Positions 21,981 through 32,979 of a DNA stretch of 64,000 bases are shown here, in pieces. Location of the stretch: positions 61,111,001-61,175,000 of the forward strand of contig CM043702.1 of the NCBI GenBank assembly GCA_023935145.1, read 5' to 3'. This stretch comes from Bretschneidera sinensis (Eukaryota; Streptophyta; Magnoliopsida; Brassicales; Akaniaceae). Every line of letters starts with the position of its first letter. Position 1 is the stretch's first letter. A program made the position numbers and the translations under genes. A model generated the notes under the pieces. The model was not told the origin of the DNA and searched no databases. It saw nothing but the letters and a program-made list of their open reading frames with translations.

Positions 21981-23230
21981 TGATTAGTCGAAAATATTGC
22001 ATATTTTAGACCCTTAACTTATATTTGTTATGCTCTTAGTTAGTAGTATTTTACTTTATTTTACATTTTTCTTGTGTTTTGTGTATTTTTACATGTTTGT
22101 GGAGAAAGTGCAGCATTTCAGGATATTTGAAGCTTCTGGAGACATTGCGCTCGATCGCACAGATATGCGATCGAGCGCACCTGCCTATGATCGAGCGCAA
22201 GGTCATCAATCCCACATCGAAATGTTTGCAGAGCATCGCACCAGCGCGATCGAGTGCACCAGACACGCGATCGAGCGCACACGCGATCGAGCGCACCGGA
22301 CACGCGATCGAGCGCACATGCGATCGATCGCACCATTTTGCGATCGAGCGCACATGGGCCTGTATCCCACATCGTTTCTGCAACCTGTTTTACTCCGGGT
22401 CTCCCCCTATATAAACACCATTTGGCTTCATAATCCAATGTACAATTCCTAAGCCACTTTGGTGTTTACCGATGGACTTCCGCCAGCATTTTGGTGGATC
22501 CCGAAGGCATTGCTACCACGAGGGGAAGTGCCGCCCGTCAGCGAGCGGAATTTCTCCCATGTAAAGTTGTTTATTTATTTTTTTATATTCAGTTGTTTTA
22601 ATTTAAATGTTTAGCATTTTTTTATTATAGTTTTATTGTTATGAGTGGCTAGACTCTTCAGCTAAGGTTGAAGATGAAGCCCCGCCGTTGTTTGGCGTAG
22701 TAGTTCAGATTTGCTTGTACAAATCTGACAATTTTTAGTATAAATGTTCTGTCAATTATTTGAGTTAATCTTATAATTGATTGAGTTTAAATTTTCTGTT
22801 GGATTTTCTTTGTGTTTCATCTGATGGATACATTGAATGCTTTTCGATTAAATTGGATTCCCTTTGTGATTTGTTAAGAGCGGATACATCGGGTGCTTTT
22901 GGTTTAGTTGGGATATTCTTTGTTTTTTGTCTTATAGTTGGATTCATTGAATGTTTTGATAGGCTATATTTTTAGAACATGTATTCTTAACTTCGGTGGG
23001 GTGGATTCGGAAACCTTAGTGCTTTTTATTATTAGTTTTAAAATCAACTTAGTTTAATTTTAATTTATTTTGCAATATCATTCTGAAATTTGGAACTAGG
23101 TTAAGATAGAGCTAGTTTAGATTGAAAATATACTTTCACAACGCAATTCCTTGTGGATTCGACCTCGCACTTGCACAACACTATACTGCAAACGACTCGT
23201 GCGCTTGCGAGTAAATTAAAACTCACAACA
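21981..23230 (+). repeat. 3' LTR of element E
   Basis: 1250 bases from TGATTAGTC to CTCACAACA. It contains a CGATCG array at 22146-22352. Confidence 0.95.
22364..22415 (+). promoter_or_regulatory. USE plus TATA module of element E 3' LTR
   Basis: ATCCCACATCG (22364-22374) followed after 33 bases by TATATAAA (22408-22415). Confidence 0.6.
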
Positions 23231-23235
23231 TTTGG

Positions 23236-24446
23236 CTATGGTAAAACATTTTTTCTGGGATGATCCTTACCTGTTCAAGTATTGTCCCGATCATATCATC
23301 AGAAGGTGTATTCCTGAGCATGACCAATCTAATGTCATCGTCTTTTATCATGATCATGCTTGTGGAGGCCATTTCAGTGCTAAAAAGACCGCTGCAAAGA
23401 TTTTGCAGTGCGGATTCTATTGGCCTACCCTGTTCCGAGACTCTCACACTTACTGTGTATCTTGTGAGCGTTGCCAAAAGCTAGGGATTATTTCTCGGAG
23501 GAATATGATGCCCCTCAACCCCATTCTGATTGTTGAGATTTTTTATATGTGGGGCATTGATTTTATGGGACCTTTCCCAAACTCTTTTAGCTATCTGTAC
23601 ATTCTAGTTGTTGTGGACTATCTGTCCAAATGGGTGGAAGCAGTTACATGCAAGACTAATGACCATAGAGTTATGGTACAATTTTTGAAGAACAATATCT
23701 TTGCTCGTTTTGGTATGCCTCTAGCAATTATAAGTGATTGAGGTAAGCACTTTTGCAATAGGATTTTTGAGCAGTTGATGAAGAAGTATTTCATCACACA
23801 CAAAATTGCCACCCCGTATCACCCACAGACGAGTGGATAAGTGGAAATTTCCAATCGCGAGATCAAGCACATTTTGGAGAAAACTGTGAACCTTAATAGA
23901 AAGGACTAGTCTCTGCGATTGACTGATGCACTGTGGGCATATTGAACAGCATTCAAGACTCCAATTGGCATGTCTCCATACTGTATTGTGTATGGAAAAG
24001 CCTGTCACCTTCCAGTCGAATTAGAACATAGAGCCTATTGGGCTATCAAATAGCTGAACTTTTATCTTTTGAAGGCTGGATCCCAAAGGAAGCTCCAACT
24101 TAATGAATTAGAGGAGCTGCGCAATGATGCATATGAGTGTGCACGGTCATACAAAGCACAAATGAAGAAGACTCATGACCAAAACATTTTGAGACGAGCT
24201 TTCAAGCTGGGTCAAAAAGTTCTTCTTTACAACTCACGCCTGCATCTTTTCCCAGGCAAGCTCAAGTCTCGATGGACCGGCCCCTTTATTATTTGGTTAG
24301 TTTTTCCTCATAGGGCCATCGAGATTGAGGATCCAAAGAATGGTAACACTTTCAAGGTAAATGGGCAGAGGCTAAAACCATTCTTGGAGTTGAGGAGTCC
24401 GGACATTGAGACAATATTGTTGATGGATCCTATTTACTCTGATTGA
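23236..24446 (+). pseudogene. Element D integrase, broken
   Basis: This continues element D after E. The HHCC zinc-binding domain reads HDHACGGHF, then CVSCERCQKLG. The catalytic core has the first Asp in GIDFMGPF, the second in PLAIISD (23739) and the Glu in a VEISNREIKHILEK segment about 35 residues later. Stops occur just after the second Asp (23742), at 23838, at 23908, at 23943 and at 24051. The C-terminal part is a clean 125-codon frame (24069-24446) with GQKVLLYNSRL and SRWTGPFII, ending near the family's normal integrase end. In life it would insert element DNA into the chromosome. Here it is dead through nonsense changes although all three catalytic residues remain. Confidence 0.9.
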
Positions 24447-25718
24447 GGGTCATCTACTAAGAAGAGTCTGGCTGAAGACTTTAAACTTAGCGCTCATGAG
24501 AGGCACCCCACAACTTATCTTTTTATTTGTTTATTATTTTTACATATTTATGCTTAATGTTTGTTTCTAGTATTTTTTGTTTTCTAGTCTTTATTTTTCA
24601 GGGACAACGCATACTGCAGATCAAGTTTGGGGGTATGCTATGAGCCATACCAGTCCAGATAGTTCTCCATATCCCAGGTCAACTCTTTCCATATTATTCA
24701 CACATTGGGGTCAATGTGTAATTTAAGTTTTGGGGTATGGGAGACACATTACACACACTTTGTCTTAATTTGTTGTTTTTTTTATTGCATGCTCATGTTA
24801 TTTTGAAATTTTGGTTGATCTAAACAATTTCTTTGATGTGATTCATTGGTGAGCTTAAATTTTGGAACACATGATCTGTTGATAAAGTTTTAAAATTTAG
24901 TTACTTACTTAAGGCATTTGAGAATTCATATGTTTGATCTCGAGTCTAACACGAGCACATTAGTATGCGTTATGTGAGGTATGACATGTGATTTTAATGT
25001 GTATGTTTCTGTCTTAACTGAAACTGGATGACTTGTTGGATTAAGACTTTGGCATATATATAAAAAAAAATGAAAATGATGATCATAAATAAACTTTCCA
25101 CTGAGTAACTGGACCTCTTGCCTAAGTAAGCAGTGAGTGTTCACGTCAAAAGGTGGAAATTTTGTTTAATAGTATTAAGGCCAGTTTAATTTCGTAGCCT
25201 TTTTGACTCGAATTAGTAAGTCCTAAGGGGTGTCTGTACACCTAATGCCCTAAAACCATCTAGTTTGGGAGTCATTGACTCAACACTCGCTACATGGGTC
25301 AATTAGAAAGCTTAAGGAAACTAAACATAACAGAGCCTTACAAAAAAAAGAAGAAAATAAAAACAATGCCAATTTCGTTCATTCTGATGGGAAATGCGGT
25401 GAATCTTGAGACTTAGAGACCTTACACATTGGACTCATTCGGAAGCTTCATTTTTATTTTGCTAATTCACTTCACACTGAGTCAGACTTATGATGCATTA
25501 GCCTGCCTTTTGTAAGTAATTAGATTTTAACATTTCTGTTCATTACGAAGATGGGTTTATCTTTTTAAGCTTGCTCATGAATCATTATCATGGTGGTGTG
25601 TGCTCCTAAAATCTTTGGATACCATGAGTTATGAACTTATCTTTATATTCTTTGTTTTTCATTTAGTTTTTAGTTTCGTATTGCTATGGGACTAGCAATA
25701 TGTAAGTTTGGGGGTATT
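24447..25718 (+). other. 3' noncoding region of element D with conserved hairpins
   Basis: 1.27 kb without genes and colinear with 20703-21980 of E. The AGTCTGGCTGAAGACT hairpin is at 24465-24480, the CTGAG block at about 25097-25125, and the TAGGGGTGT/ACACCTA hairpin at 25223-25252. The AAGTTTGGGGGTATT polypurine tract (25704-25718) is next to the 3' LTR. No envelope-like frame is present. Confidence 0.75.
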
Positions 25719-27082
25719 TGATGAGTGCTAAATATTACATGTTTTAGCCCCTTAGTTTATATTTGTTGAGTTCTTAATTATGTTATTTTATGTTATTTCA
25801 TGCTATTTTATCTATTTTCTGTGTGTTTTTATAGGTTTTGGAATAAAATGAAGCATTGTGGAAAATTCATGGCTTAAAGAGCAAAGCTGAGGATGCCCAG
25901 TGCGATCAAGTGCACAGGACATGCGATCAATCGCACCTGTGATCGTGCGCACACGGCATGAGATCAGTCGCACATGCGCTCGAGCGCACCAGACTTGCGA
26001 TCGATCGCAAGTGACTCACACATCCCATATTGGAAAGGAAACATTTGATACTGCATATATATTACAGTGCACTGTGATGCGCTCGAGCGCAACAGGGCTG
26101 CGATCGATCGAAGTTGACTCGCACATCCCACATCGGAATGGAAGCACTTACAGCGCGCCAAACGCATTGCATCGCACCATACTGCGATCGATCGCACCAG
26201 ACTTGCGATCGATCGCAAAGAGGCAGTATCCCATATCGAATTTACAGCTCATTGTACTTCGAGAATTCCCTTAAATAAACACTATCTCACCTCATTATTC
26301 AGTGTGCAATTTGGTGGATTTCTACTAGCATTCTAGTAGATCTCCTAAGGCCTTTTGCCACCACCGGGGGAAGTGCTGCCCAACAGTGCGTGGAATTTCT
26401 CCCAATGTAGAGTCAGTTTTAATTCTTTTCAAGTTTTTAATGCTTAGCACTTTTTATTGTGAAATTTAGTTTCATGATAATAGGTGGCTAAAATCTTCAG
26501 CTAAGGTTGAAGATGAAGCCTCACCATTGTTTAGCGTTATATTTTCAGATATATTTATACAATTTTGATATGTTTAGTTTAAATGTTCTATTTCAATTTT
26601 TTGAGTAAATTCTTATGATTGATAGGTTTTAATTATTCTGTTGGATATTCTGTGTGATTCATCGGATGGATACATCGAATCCTTTTCGATTAAATTGGAT
26701 TTCCTTTGTAATTTGTTAAAAGTGGATACATTGGATGCTTTTGGTTTAATTGGGATATTCGTTGTTTTTTGTTTAAGTTGGATTCATGGAATGTTTTAAT
26801 AGATTATTTTTATATAGAACATGAAGATATATGCTTTACTTTGGTTGGGTGGATTCGGAAACCTTAGTGTTTTCATCATTAGTTATTAAATCAATTTAGT
26901 TTAGGTTAGTTTATATTTGTTTTGCAAAAATATAATTCACAATTCGGAACTAGGTTAACATAAGGTTAGTTTAGATAAAAAGTTATTTTCACAACGCACT
27001 CCCGGTGGATTCGACCTTGCACTTGCACAACACTATATTGCAAATGATTCATGCGCTTGCGAGTAATTTAAAACTTACAACA
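25719..27082 (+). repeat. 3' LTR of element D
   Basis: 1364 bases. The CGATCG array is at 25900-26220. Its end reads TTACAACA where the 5' LTR has CTCACAACA. Confidence 0.94.
26228..26279 (+). promoter_or_regulatory. USE plus TATA module of element D 3' LTR
   Basis: ATCCCATATCG (one mismatch to the USE) is followed after 33 bases by TAAATAAA, a weakened TATA box. The spacing is kept although both boxes have drifted. Confidence 0.5.
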
Positions 27083-27087
27083 GAGTG

Positions 27088-28978
27088 CACAAGTCTAAGG
27101 GCATTCTTGACTACATTCATGCGGACCTTTGAGGACCAGTAAGGACACCAACACAGGGAGGTAACATTTACTTTCTGTCTTTAATTGATTATTATTCAAG
27201 AAGAGTGTGGGTTTATTTGCTTAGAAATAAATCGAATGTCTTGAATAAATTGGTGGTGTGGAAAGGGCTGGTAGAGACTTAAATGGGTAGAGTAGTTATG
27301 GGGATAAGAACCAATAATGGCTTAGAAATTTTTTAACCAAGAACTTGATCAGTTCTGTAGGTTAAATGGGATTCTAAGACATAGGACGGTTGTGGAAACC
27401 CCTCTGCAAAGTGGAGTTTCTGAGTGGATGAATAAGACCCTTATGGAAAAGGATAGGTGCATGTTAAATGGATCCGGATTACTCGAATATTTTTGGGGGG
27501 AAGCTGTGTCTACTGCTGCATACTTGGTAAATAGATCACCCTCTAGGATTGTGAACCAAAAGACACCCATGGAGATATGGAGTGGAAAACCCCCTGAGTT
27601 GGACAACCTTAGGACTTTTGGGTGTGCTACGCATGCACAACAAAAGGATGATAGACTTAGCCCAGGATCTAGAAAGTGTGTGTTTCTAGGATATGGGGAA
27701 GAGGCTAAGGGGTATAGGTTGTGGTCCTTAGAGAAAGAAGGATTGAAACTCATAATAAGTAGGGATGTTAATTTTAATGAATTGTTATTTCCCTATTTGG
27801 AGAGAACTAACCCTGCAGGGGCTAGTGAGCAAACCAGTTTGGTTCTTGTGGAGCATAGCATCAAGGAAGATTCAGTTCAGGTAGAGCCCTTGAATGAAGG
27901 CCAAGCTCAAGAAACTCAAGAAGAGGCTGAACAAGAAGAGGTTGATGCAGCAAGTCGAAATGATTACCAGCTCACAAGAGACCGGGAAGGAAGGCTGGTC
28001 AGACCATCTTCAAGATATGGGTTTATGGATGTAACAACTCCTTGGACAGAAGGAGAGATGAGTGAACAAGAGACTTACATGGATGTTATGGAGTGTAAGG
28101 ATTCGCCAAAATGGAAGCTAGCTATGGAGGAAGAAATGGATTCTTTGAGGAAGAACAACTTCTGGGAATTGCTGAAAATCCCAGGAATGCAGAAAGTTGT
28201 GGAATGTAAGTGCACTTACAAGGTCAAAGAAGGGTACCGTCCAGGAGATGAAGTCCGGAACAAGGCTAGGCTGATAGCGAATGGGTTCACAAGAATAGAA
28301 GACATAGGTTTAACAGAAACTTTCTCACCTAGACACAAGGTGGAGAAGATGGTGAGTATCCTCACCTATGTCACTGATGGGCTGTTGGTTTGGAACAGCA
28401 AGAAGAGGATGGAAAGGTTTACATCTCAACTCAGTGAGGAGTTCGAGAGGAAGGATCTCAGCTTTACACAAAAGATCCTTGGGATGTGTAGAATCCAAGA
28501 AAAGGAGAGAAACCGGTTGAGGGTTTCTTGGGCAATGGGTGTTCTCAGCAAATTTATGAGTAATCCCGGAAAAAAGCATTGGCTTGGGATGAAGAGGTTG
28601 CTGAGGTATTTAAAGGCTCAGTGGCAGCCAGTGGTAGCACTTATAACAACCGGGGCAGAATGCATAGCGGCTACGAAAGCCATAAAAGAGGCTATGGGGT
28701 GCAATGGGTTGTTGGACGAGTGGGAGGTACTAAAAGAGAAGGTAGTGGTATCTTTGGATAGCCAAAGTGCATGGCACTTGTGGAGGAATCCGGTGTTCCA
28801 TGAGGGGACGAAGCTTATGGATGTTCGGTACCATTACATTTCGAAAAATGGTACGAAAGGATGCATTCATGTTGACAAGAAGACCACGAAGAAAAGTCCT
28901 GCAGATTTAGGCACCAAGGTTCTACCTCTAAGAAGGTCCAATCATTGCCTTGGACTTCTTAGGATTGGAGTCGGTTGA
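27088..28978 (+). pseudogene. Element C integrase, RT and RNase H remnant
   Basis: This resumes element C after D. Integrase core traces (27100-27400) contain stops and a frameshift. A single open frame then runs 27392-28978 (528 codons). It holds the integrase end (FWGEAVSTAAYLVNRSPS), the RT start (WKLAMEEEMDSL, KARLIANGFT) and then a jump from FSPRHKVEK to a degenerate YVTDGLLVW, where a YVDDM catalytic loop is normal. The RT palm between them is missing. It jumps again from RLRVS to SKFMSNPGKKHW, and from RYLK to ALITTGAECIAATKA. The RNase H end has DSQSAWHL and DVRYHYIS. All these deletions keep the frame. No active RT could result. Confidence 0.88.
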
Positions 28979-29045
28979 TTGATGACTCAAGATGAGTTTG
29001 GATCCTGAAGCTCTCTTCAAAATGGTTCTGGTTTAAACGCTTAGA

Positions 29046-29058
29046 CAAAGGTAGAGAG
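29046..29058 (+). other. Polypurine tract of element C
   Basis: CAAAGGTAGAGAG lies directly before the TGTTGG start of the 3' LTR. It is purine-rich with one C and one T, as expected for plus-strand priming. Confidence 0.6.
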
Positions 29059-30045
29059 TGTTGGTATTTGTCTAAGGTTTAAACAGGTGTAAACATGGTT
29101 CAAAGATGATTAAAGTCTAAACCAATGTTGGAGGATCAAAATTCAGCAAGTTAGAAGGCTGCACACATGTGTGTGCTTCATTTTGGAGCAAGAGGCCATG
29201 CGCACTAGTGTGCGCACTTCTGCACACAAGCAGAAGGGTGTTGTGTGAAGGGGACAACAACTCAAAGCTGCAGCACTGCACTGCAGCGCTAGAACCTGGT
29301 AGGAATAGCACAAGGGACAGAAACTCAAAGCTGCAGCGCTGGGAAGTCGACACTGCAGCGCTGGGAAGTCGACGCTGCAGCGCTGGGAAGTCAACGCTGC
29401 AGCACTGGCTGGCACACATGGACAGTATGCTTTAGCCTTCTCTTAGGTGCGTGAATGCAAGGTTAAAATGCACAGCACCACTTAGGATTAATGGAGGGCC
29501 ATGGTTAAGTGGTCATCAAGATCTAAGGGTGGAGAATGACATATAAGATTGGACAAGAAGTTGGTGCACTATATAAAGGGTCACCTAGGTTCAATCTCAA
29601 TAAGAAGACACAAGAATGTGATGATGTAACTTGTGAGACATGCATGTGAATGAGAGAATTCTGTGAGAGTGCAAAGACACATACATGCAAGAGTGACTCA
29701 TTGTAGAGAGGCTGGTTGTAAAGAAGAGAGGGTAGTATAGAATTGATAGAAAGCTTTGTAATAGGTCTATCACTTTCTAGTTCTCTTCTTGGTTTCTTCA
29801 AGAACTTGAGGTTTCTTGAAGGGGGTTGCTGAATTGTAAGAACCATTTGATTTAGTGCAGAGATTTCGGAGGAACTCACGGGGACGTAGGCACATTGCCG
29901 AACCTCGATAACAATTGATTGTCTTCTTTCTTTCTTTGATTTTCTGTTCTTGTGTTCGATTGCTGTATTTCTTTCTACAAGTCATTCTAGACTTGGGTGC
30001 TTGGAAGATCGCCACCTGGGCATCTTTTCAAGGTGATTTCCAACA
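29059..30045 (+). repeat. 3' LTR of element C
   Basis: 987 bases, TGTTGG to CCAACA, with the TATA box at 29570. The CG-rich array (about 29265-29407) has two more 21-base units than the 5' LTR. The rest is closely similar to the 5' copy. Confidence 0.93.
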
Positions 30046-31458
30046 TATGTTGATGTTCATTCTAGGTGAAGATGATTATTTCTTCTCGATCTTTAGGGGT
30101 AGCCATTACACTGGCTCTTACACTGGCTCTTCGGTGGTGCACCTGGATAAGTCCAAATCGAGCTAGGTCTATTCCATCTGCATGATCAAGGGGTTGGATG
30201 GAACCTACTCACCATAAACCTCAGGATTTTATTGATTTTTTTAAAGATTAGCAAGGGTTGTGCTAATCCATGTGCCGCTTCAGAGCTACCATGCTAACCA
30301 TCTTGGCTTCGGTGGGGCAGAATGAATCACCTCAAGCCTACATTATTAGGAACCGTAGAATAAGATGGGTTACAATGTTAAGAAATATAGGGGAGACCAT
30401 TCAGAGGTTTATGAGTGGAATCATGAGATAAATTTATTGTTCCTATTGATGGCACCAATCTATTGATGCCCAAAAAAGATGATGAAGTATGCCTTGTCTT
30501 TCTTGACCTTCAACGGGGTGTTGTTCGAGGACTTGTTGGATGAAAGGAAATTGAGGAAGCTTGGTTCCATGTATGTTTAGTATATATGAGCATCTGTAAG
30601 CCCTCTGATGATTAAGTTAGTAGTGTATTAGAAAAGACATAAGAAGATAATTTAAAATGATACTGAGGTGAGGTAGTGTAGGGGAGGAGGAGAGAGTTGG
30701 AGTAATTCTCTTTGTTTCTCATGCGTTTACTACTTGTTATCTGGGATTTTCTTAGGTTTTTCCTTATTTTTCTATCTTCTTTTGCCTATACGGTTTTGTC
30801 TTTGTCTTTCTCTATATATGTCATTCTTTTCATGCTAGAATCCCTTTATATAAGCGTGATGACGTTTGTCTATGGTACTCTGAGGTGGGATATAACTAGG
30901 ATGTGACTCTTGATTCTCGAGCCATGCGAGAAATGACCTTTGCCTATTGTTAGTGGGGCCTTTTCTTATTGTGATGAGACCTCTGCTAGAGGGAAGTGAT
31001 CTTTGCTTATGAGTTCTCATATCAAGTTAAAAGTCTTCATGGTATGGGATGATGCCTCCATCATTACAGTCGAGGTAGATCACTGCCTAGAGAGTAACAA
31101 TCCACGTGTCCGATTTTTATTGGACAAGGTAATTTTGGTTACATAAAAAATAATGATCATACCATTGAGCTTTAGTTATTGCTGCTTGAGCCTATAGATT
31201 GTCAACACACCGACTCAAGCTCGAGAAAGTTACATAGGATACATAACACAAAATAGTTTAATTTACAGAACCAATTTCTTTTTATGATTATTATTAATAT
31301 TATAATTTTACATATTTCCAAAAAAAATAAAAAAGAAATTAGACTCCAAAATAAACGGTTCAGGATGCCCTCTGCATGGACCCACCTAAGAAGGTGCCGA
31401 CACACAAGATTTTCTCCAGGGCTTACTCCAAAATTCTTGCTAATCACTTGGGGGGAAG
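30046..31458. other. Unassigned DNA right of Copia element C
   Basis: No gene is supported. Around 30540-30930 the sequence resembles a decayed LTR in style (a TTAGTAGTGTATTAG stretch, a T-rich leader, TATATAAGCG at 30846), but no partner copy is found. Stops occur throughout all frames. Confidence 0.45.
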
Positions 31459-31461
31459 AAA

Positions 31462-31514
<53 letters not shown>

Positions 31515-31530
31515 AAGAGAGAAAGAGAGA
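31459..31530 (+). repeat. Compound (TA)n(GA)n microsatellite
   Basis: About 12 TA units pass into about 12 GA units, then interrupted GAAA/GAGA. A short GT run follows near 31611-31624. Confidence 0.95.
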
Positions 31531-31720
31531 GGGAAGTTAAAAAGCTCAGGGAAGTTCACTTACTAAAAATACTTAATTTAATAGTTTATATACTAAGTCT
31601 TTCAATATATATGTGCGTGTGTGTGTATGTCTCTACAAGCTAAGGTACACATCTCTATATAAAATGAAAACTAGTATCAACTAACATCGTCTCATCATGA
31701 AAAACTTAAACATCATAAAG
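31531..31720. other. Host repeat segment left of element F
   Basis: Traces such as AAAAAGCTCAGGGAAGTTCAC and a nearby CTTGGGG (31447) resemble 38766-38830 downstream. This suggests F inserted into one copy of a dispersed repeat whose second copy is at 38486-39300. The last five bases (TAAAG) are the presumed target duplication of F. Confidence 0.45.
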
Positions 31721-32647
31721 TGTTGGTATTTGTCTAAGGATTAAACAGGTTGAAGAATGAAGCTTCATCAGGCCTTGGCGCCTCACCCCAGGAGGTGTGC
31801 GCCTCAGCACCCAGCAAGGAGAAGTGCTCAGCCCCAAGTGTGCGTTGTACCCCAGGAAATGTGCACCTCACCACCCAACAAGGAAGAGTCTTCTGCCTAG
31901 GTGTGCGCCGCACCTCAGGAAAGGTGCGCCTCGGTACCCAGAAGGTGGAGGTAGTGTGCCCTGGCTTGAGCCGCGGCCTGCCCTGTTTTGAGCCGTGGCC
32001 CCAGGCACACCTGATGCTTCCTGATCAGCACTTTGGATTGATGTGTGAGGCTTGATCAAAATGCACAAGATCACTTAGATTTGTTGAAGGGCTACGATTG
32101 ATTGGTCCTCAAGATCTGAGGGTTGAGGTTGTCTTCAAGATTGGTTCAAGAAGTGGTTGCACTATATAAAGGATCATCTAGGAGCAATTCAAAGGAGTGA
32201 GAGTGCAATGCAGAGTGTGTGTGAAATAGAACACATGGTGTGTGAGAGTTCAAAGACACAAAACATATAGGAGAGACTCATTCAAGAGAGGCTAGTTGTT
32301 TAGAGAGAGAGTAGTATAGATTGGGGATTCAAGGGCCTTGTAAGTGGAATTTTCTTGGGGAAAAATTCAGGGAAACTCAAGTCCTTATCACTTTCTTTTT
32401 CTCTTCTTTCATTATTCAAGAACAAGAGGTTTCTTGAAAAGGTGTTGCTGTAACTTGTAAGAACTCATTGATTTAGTGCAGAGGGCTCGGAGGAGCTCAT
32501 GGGGACGTAGGCACATTGTCGAACCTGGATAACAAATTGCTTGTGTTCTTTCTTTGCTTTGATTGCTATTTCTGTTCTTTACAAGTCATTCTAGACTTAG
32601 GTGTTTAGAAGATCACCACCTGGGCATCTTGAGGGTGATTTCCAACA
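31721..32647 (+). repeat. 5' LTR of element F
   Basis: 927 bases. U3 has a C- and G-rich variable region (about 31775-32020) of repeated GTGCGCCTC / CACCCCAGG words, then a TATA box at 32163. Outside this region it resembles the LTR of C, notably TTTAGTGCAGAGGGCTCGG and the end. Confidence 0.9.
32163..32170 (+). promoter_or_regulatory. TATA box of element F 5' LTR
   Basis: GCACTATATAAAGG, identical in core to that of C. In the 3' LTR it has decayed to TATATGAA (36275). Confidence 0.72.
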
Positions 32648-32648
32648 G

Positions 32649-32660
32649 TGGTATCAGAGC
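32649..32660 (+). other. Primer-binding site of element F (initiator tRNA-Met)
   Basis: TGGTATCAGAGC is a perfect match to the standard site, one base after the LTR. Confidence 0.93.
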
Positions 32661-32979
32661 TTTGGTGAGCAGGTATCGGAGCTGGAACAGAAGGTATCAG
32701 AGCAAGACTCCAAGAATCAAAGGAGACTTCTTGAGTGATTCAAGAACAGAGTAGAGATCAATATCTAATCGTGTTCTTGATTTAAGAATGGAGTAGAGAT
32801 CAATATCTGATAGTGTTCTTAAGATGATTCAAGAACGAAGTAGAGATCAAGATCTAATCGTATTCTTGAGGGTGATTCAAGAATGGTAGTGAGGTTAATC
32901 TTTGATCGTGTTCTTGAGATTTAGAAGAAGTTGGAAAGCAATTATGGGTGCTGCATAAATCTGGGATTTTCTACGCAAG
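32661..32979 (+). other. Leader of element F with repeated CAAGAA units
   Basis: Between the primer site and gag there are four or five imperfect copies of a roughly 45-base unit containing GATTCAAGAA, GTAGAGATCAA and CGTGTTCTTGA. A similar shorter set is in element C (9660-9780). No open frame is present. Such leader repeats may be part of RNA packaging or may just be slippage products. Confidence 0.6.

Larger units (their letters stand above)
16922..23230 (+). mobile_element. Element E: young non-autonomous Athila-like element
   Basis: 6309 bases with LTRs of 1249 and 1250 bases and a perfect TTTGG duplication. By eye the LTRs differ by about 18 substitutions plus two 16-base array indels, so it is the youngest datable insertion here. 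It retains a primer site, a rearranged gag tail, protease and the start of RT. RT catalysis, RNase H and integrase are gone. The 3' noncoding hairpin region and polypurine tract are kept, so it could be copied if relatives supply enzymes. It is closely related to D in protein and noncoding parts, but its LTR is a different subfamily. Confidence 0.95.
11140..27082 (+). mobile_element. Element D: Athila-like Ty3/gypsy retrotransposon split by E
   Basis: It is bounded by 1361- and 1364-base LTRs (TGATGAGTGC to CACAACA or TACAACA) and a perfect GAGTG duplication. Internal order is tRNA-Asp primer site, gag, protease, RT, RNase H, integrase, then a 1.27 kb noncoding 3' region with conserved hairpins and an AAGTTTGGGGGTATT polypurine tract. 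E interrupts it between RNase H and integrase at 16921/23236. Without E it is about 9.6 kb. It is the most complete element in the window but carries many stops and a frameshift in RNase H. Confidence 0.95.
8641..30045 (+). mobile_element. Element C: Ty1/copia retrotransposon (Tork-like) split by D
   Basis: Two similar LTRs (8641-9586 and 29059-30045) begin TGTTGG and end CCAACA. They are flanked by a perfect 5-base duplication TATGT. Internal coding runs gag, protease, integrase, RT, RNase H, which is the Copia order. D inserted in the integrase zinc-binding domain after codon context 11135-11139 (TSD GAGTG) and itself holds E. Without D the element is about 5.5 kb. It lacks parts of gag, RT and RNase H, and shares two of those gaps with element F, so it belongs to a defective subfamily. 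Confidence 0.93.

Noticed and set aside
22030..22452. Open frames rich in DRAHMRS, RSIAP and ERTRHAIE residues in several LTRs
   Set aside because: They are translations of the CGATCGAGCGCAC arrays, occur in all frames and on both strands, and differ in length between LTR copies. They are not proteins.
29117..29435. Overlapping frames on both strands in the LTRs of C, rich in Ser, Ala and Leu
   Set aside because: They arise from the CTGCAGCG array, which lacks stop codons in several frames. There is no start context, domain or conservation.
31284..31643. 119-codon frame with a long Arg/Glu run
   Set aside because: The run is the translated (GA)n microsatellite.
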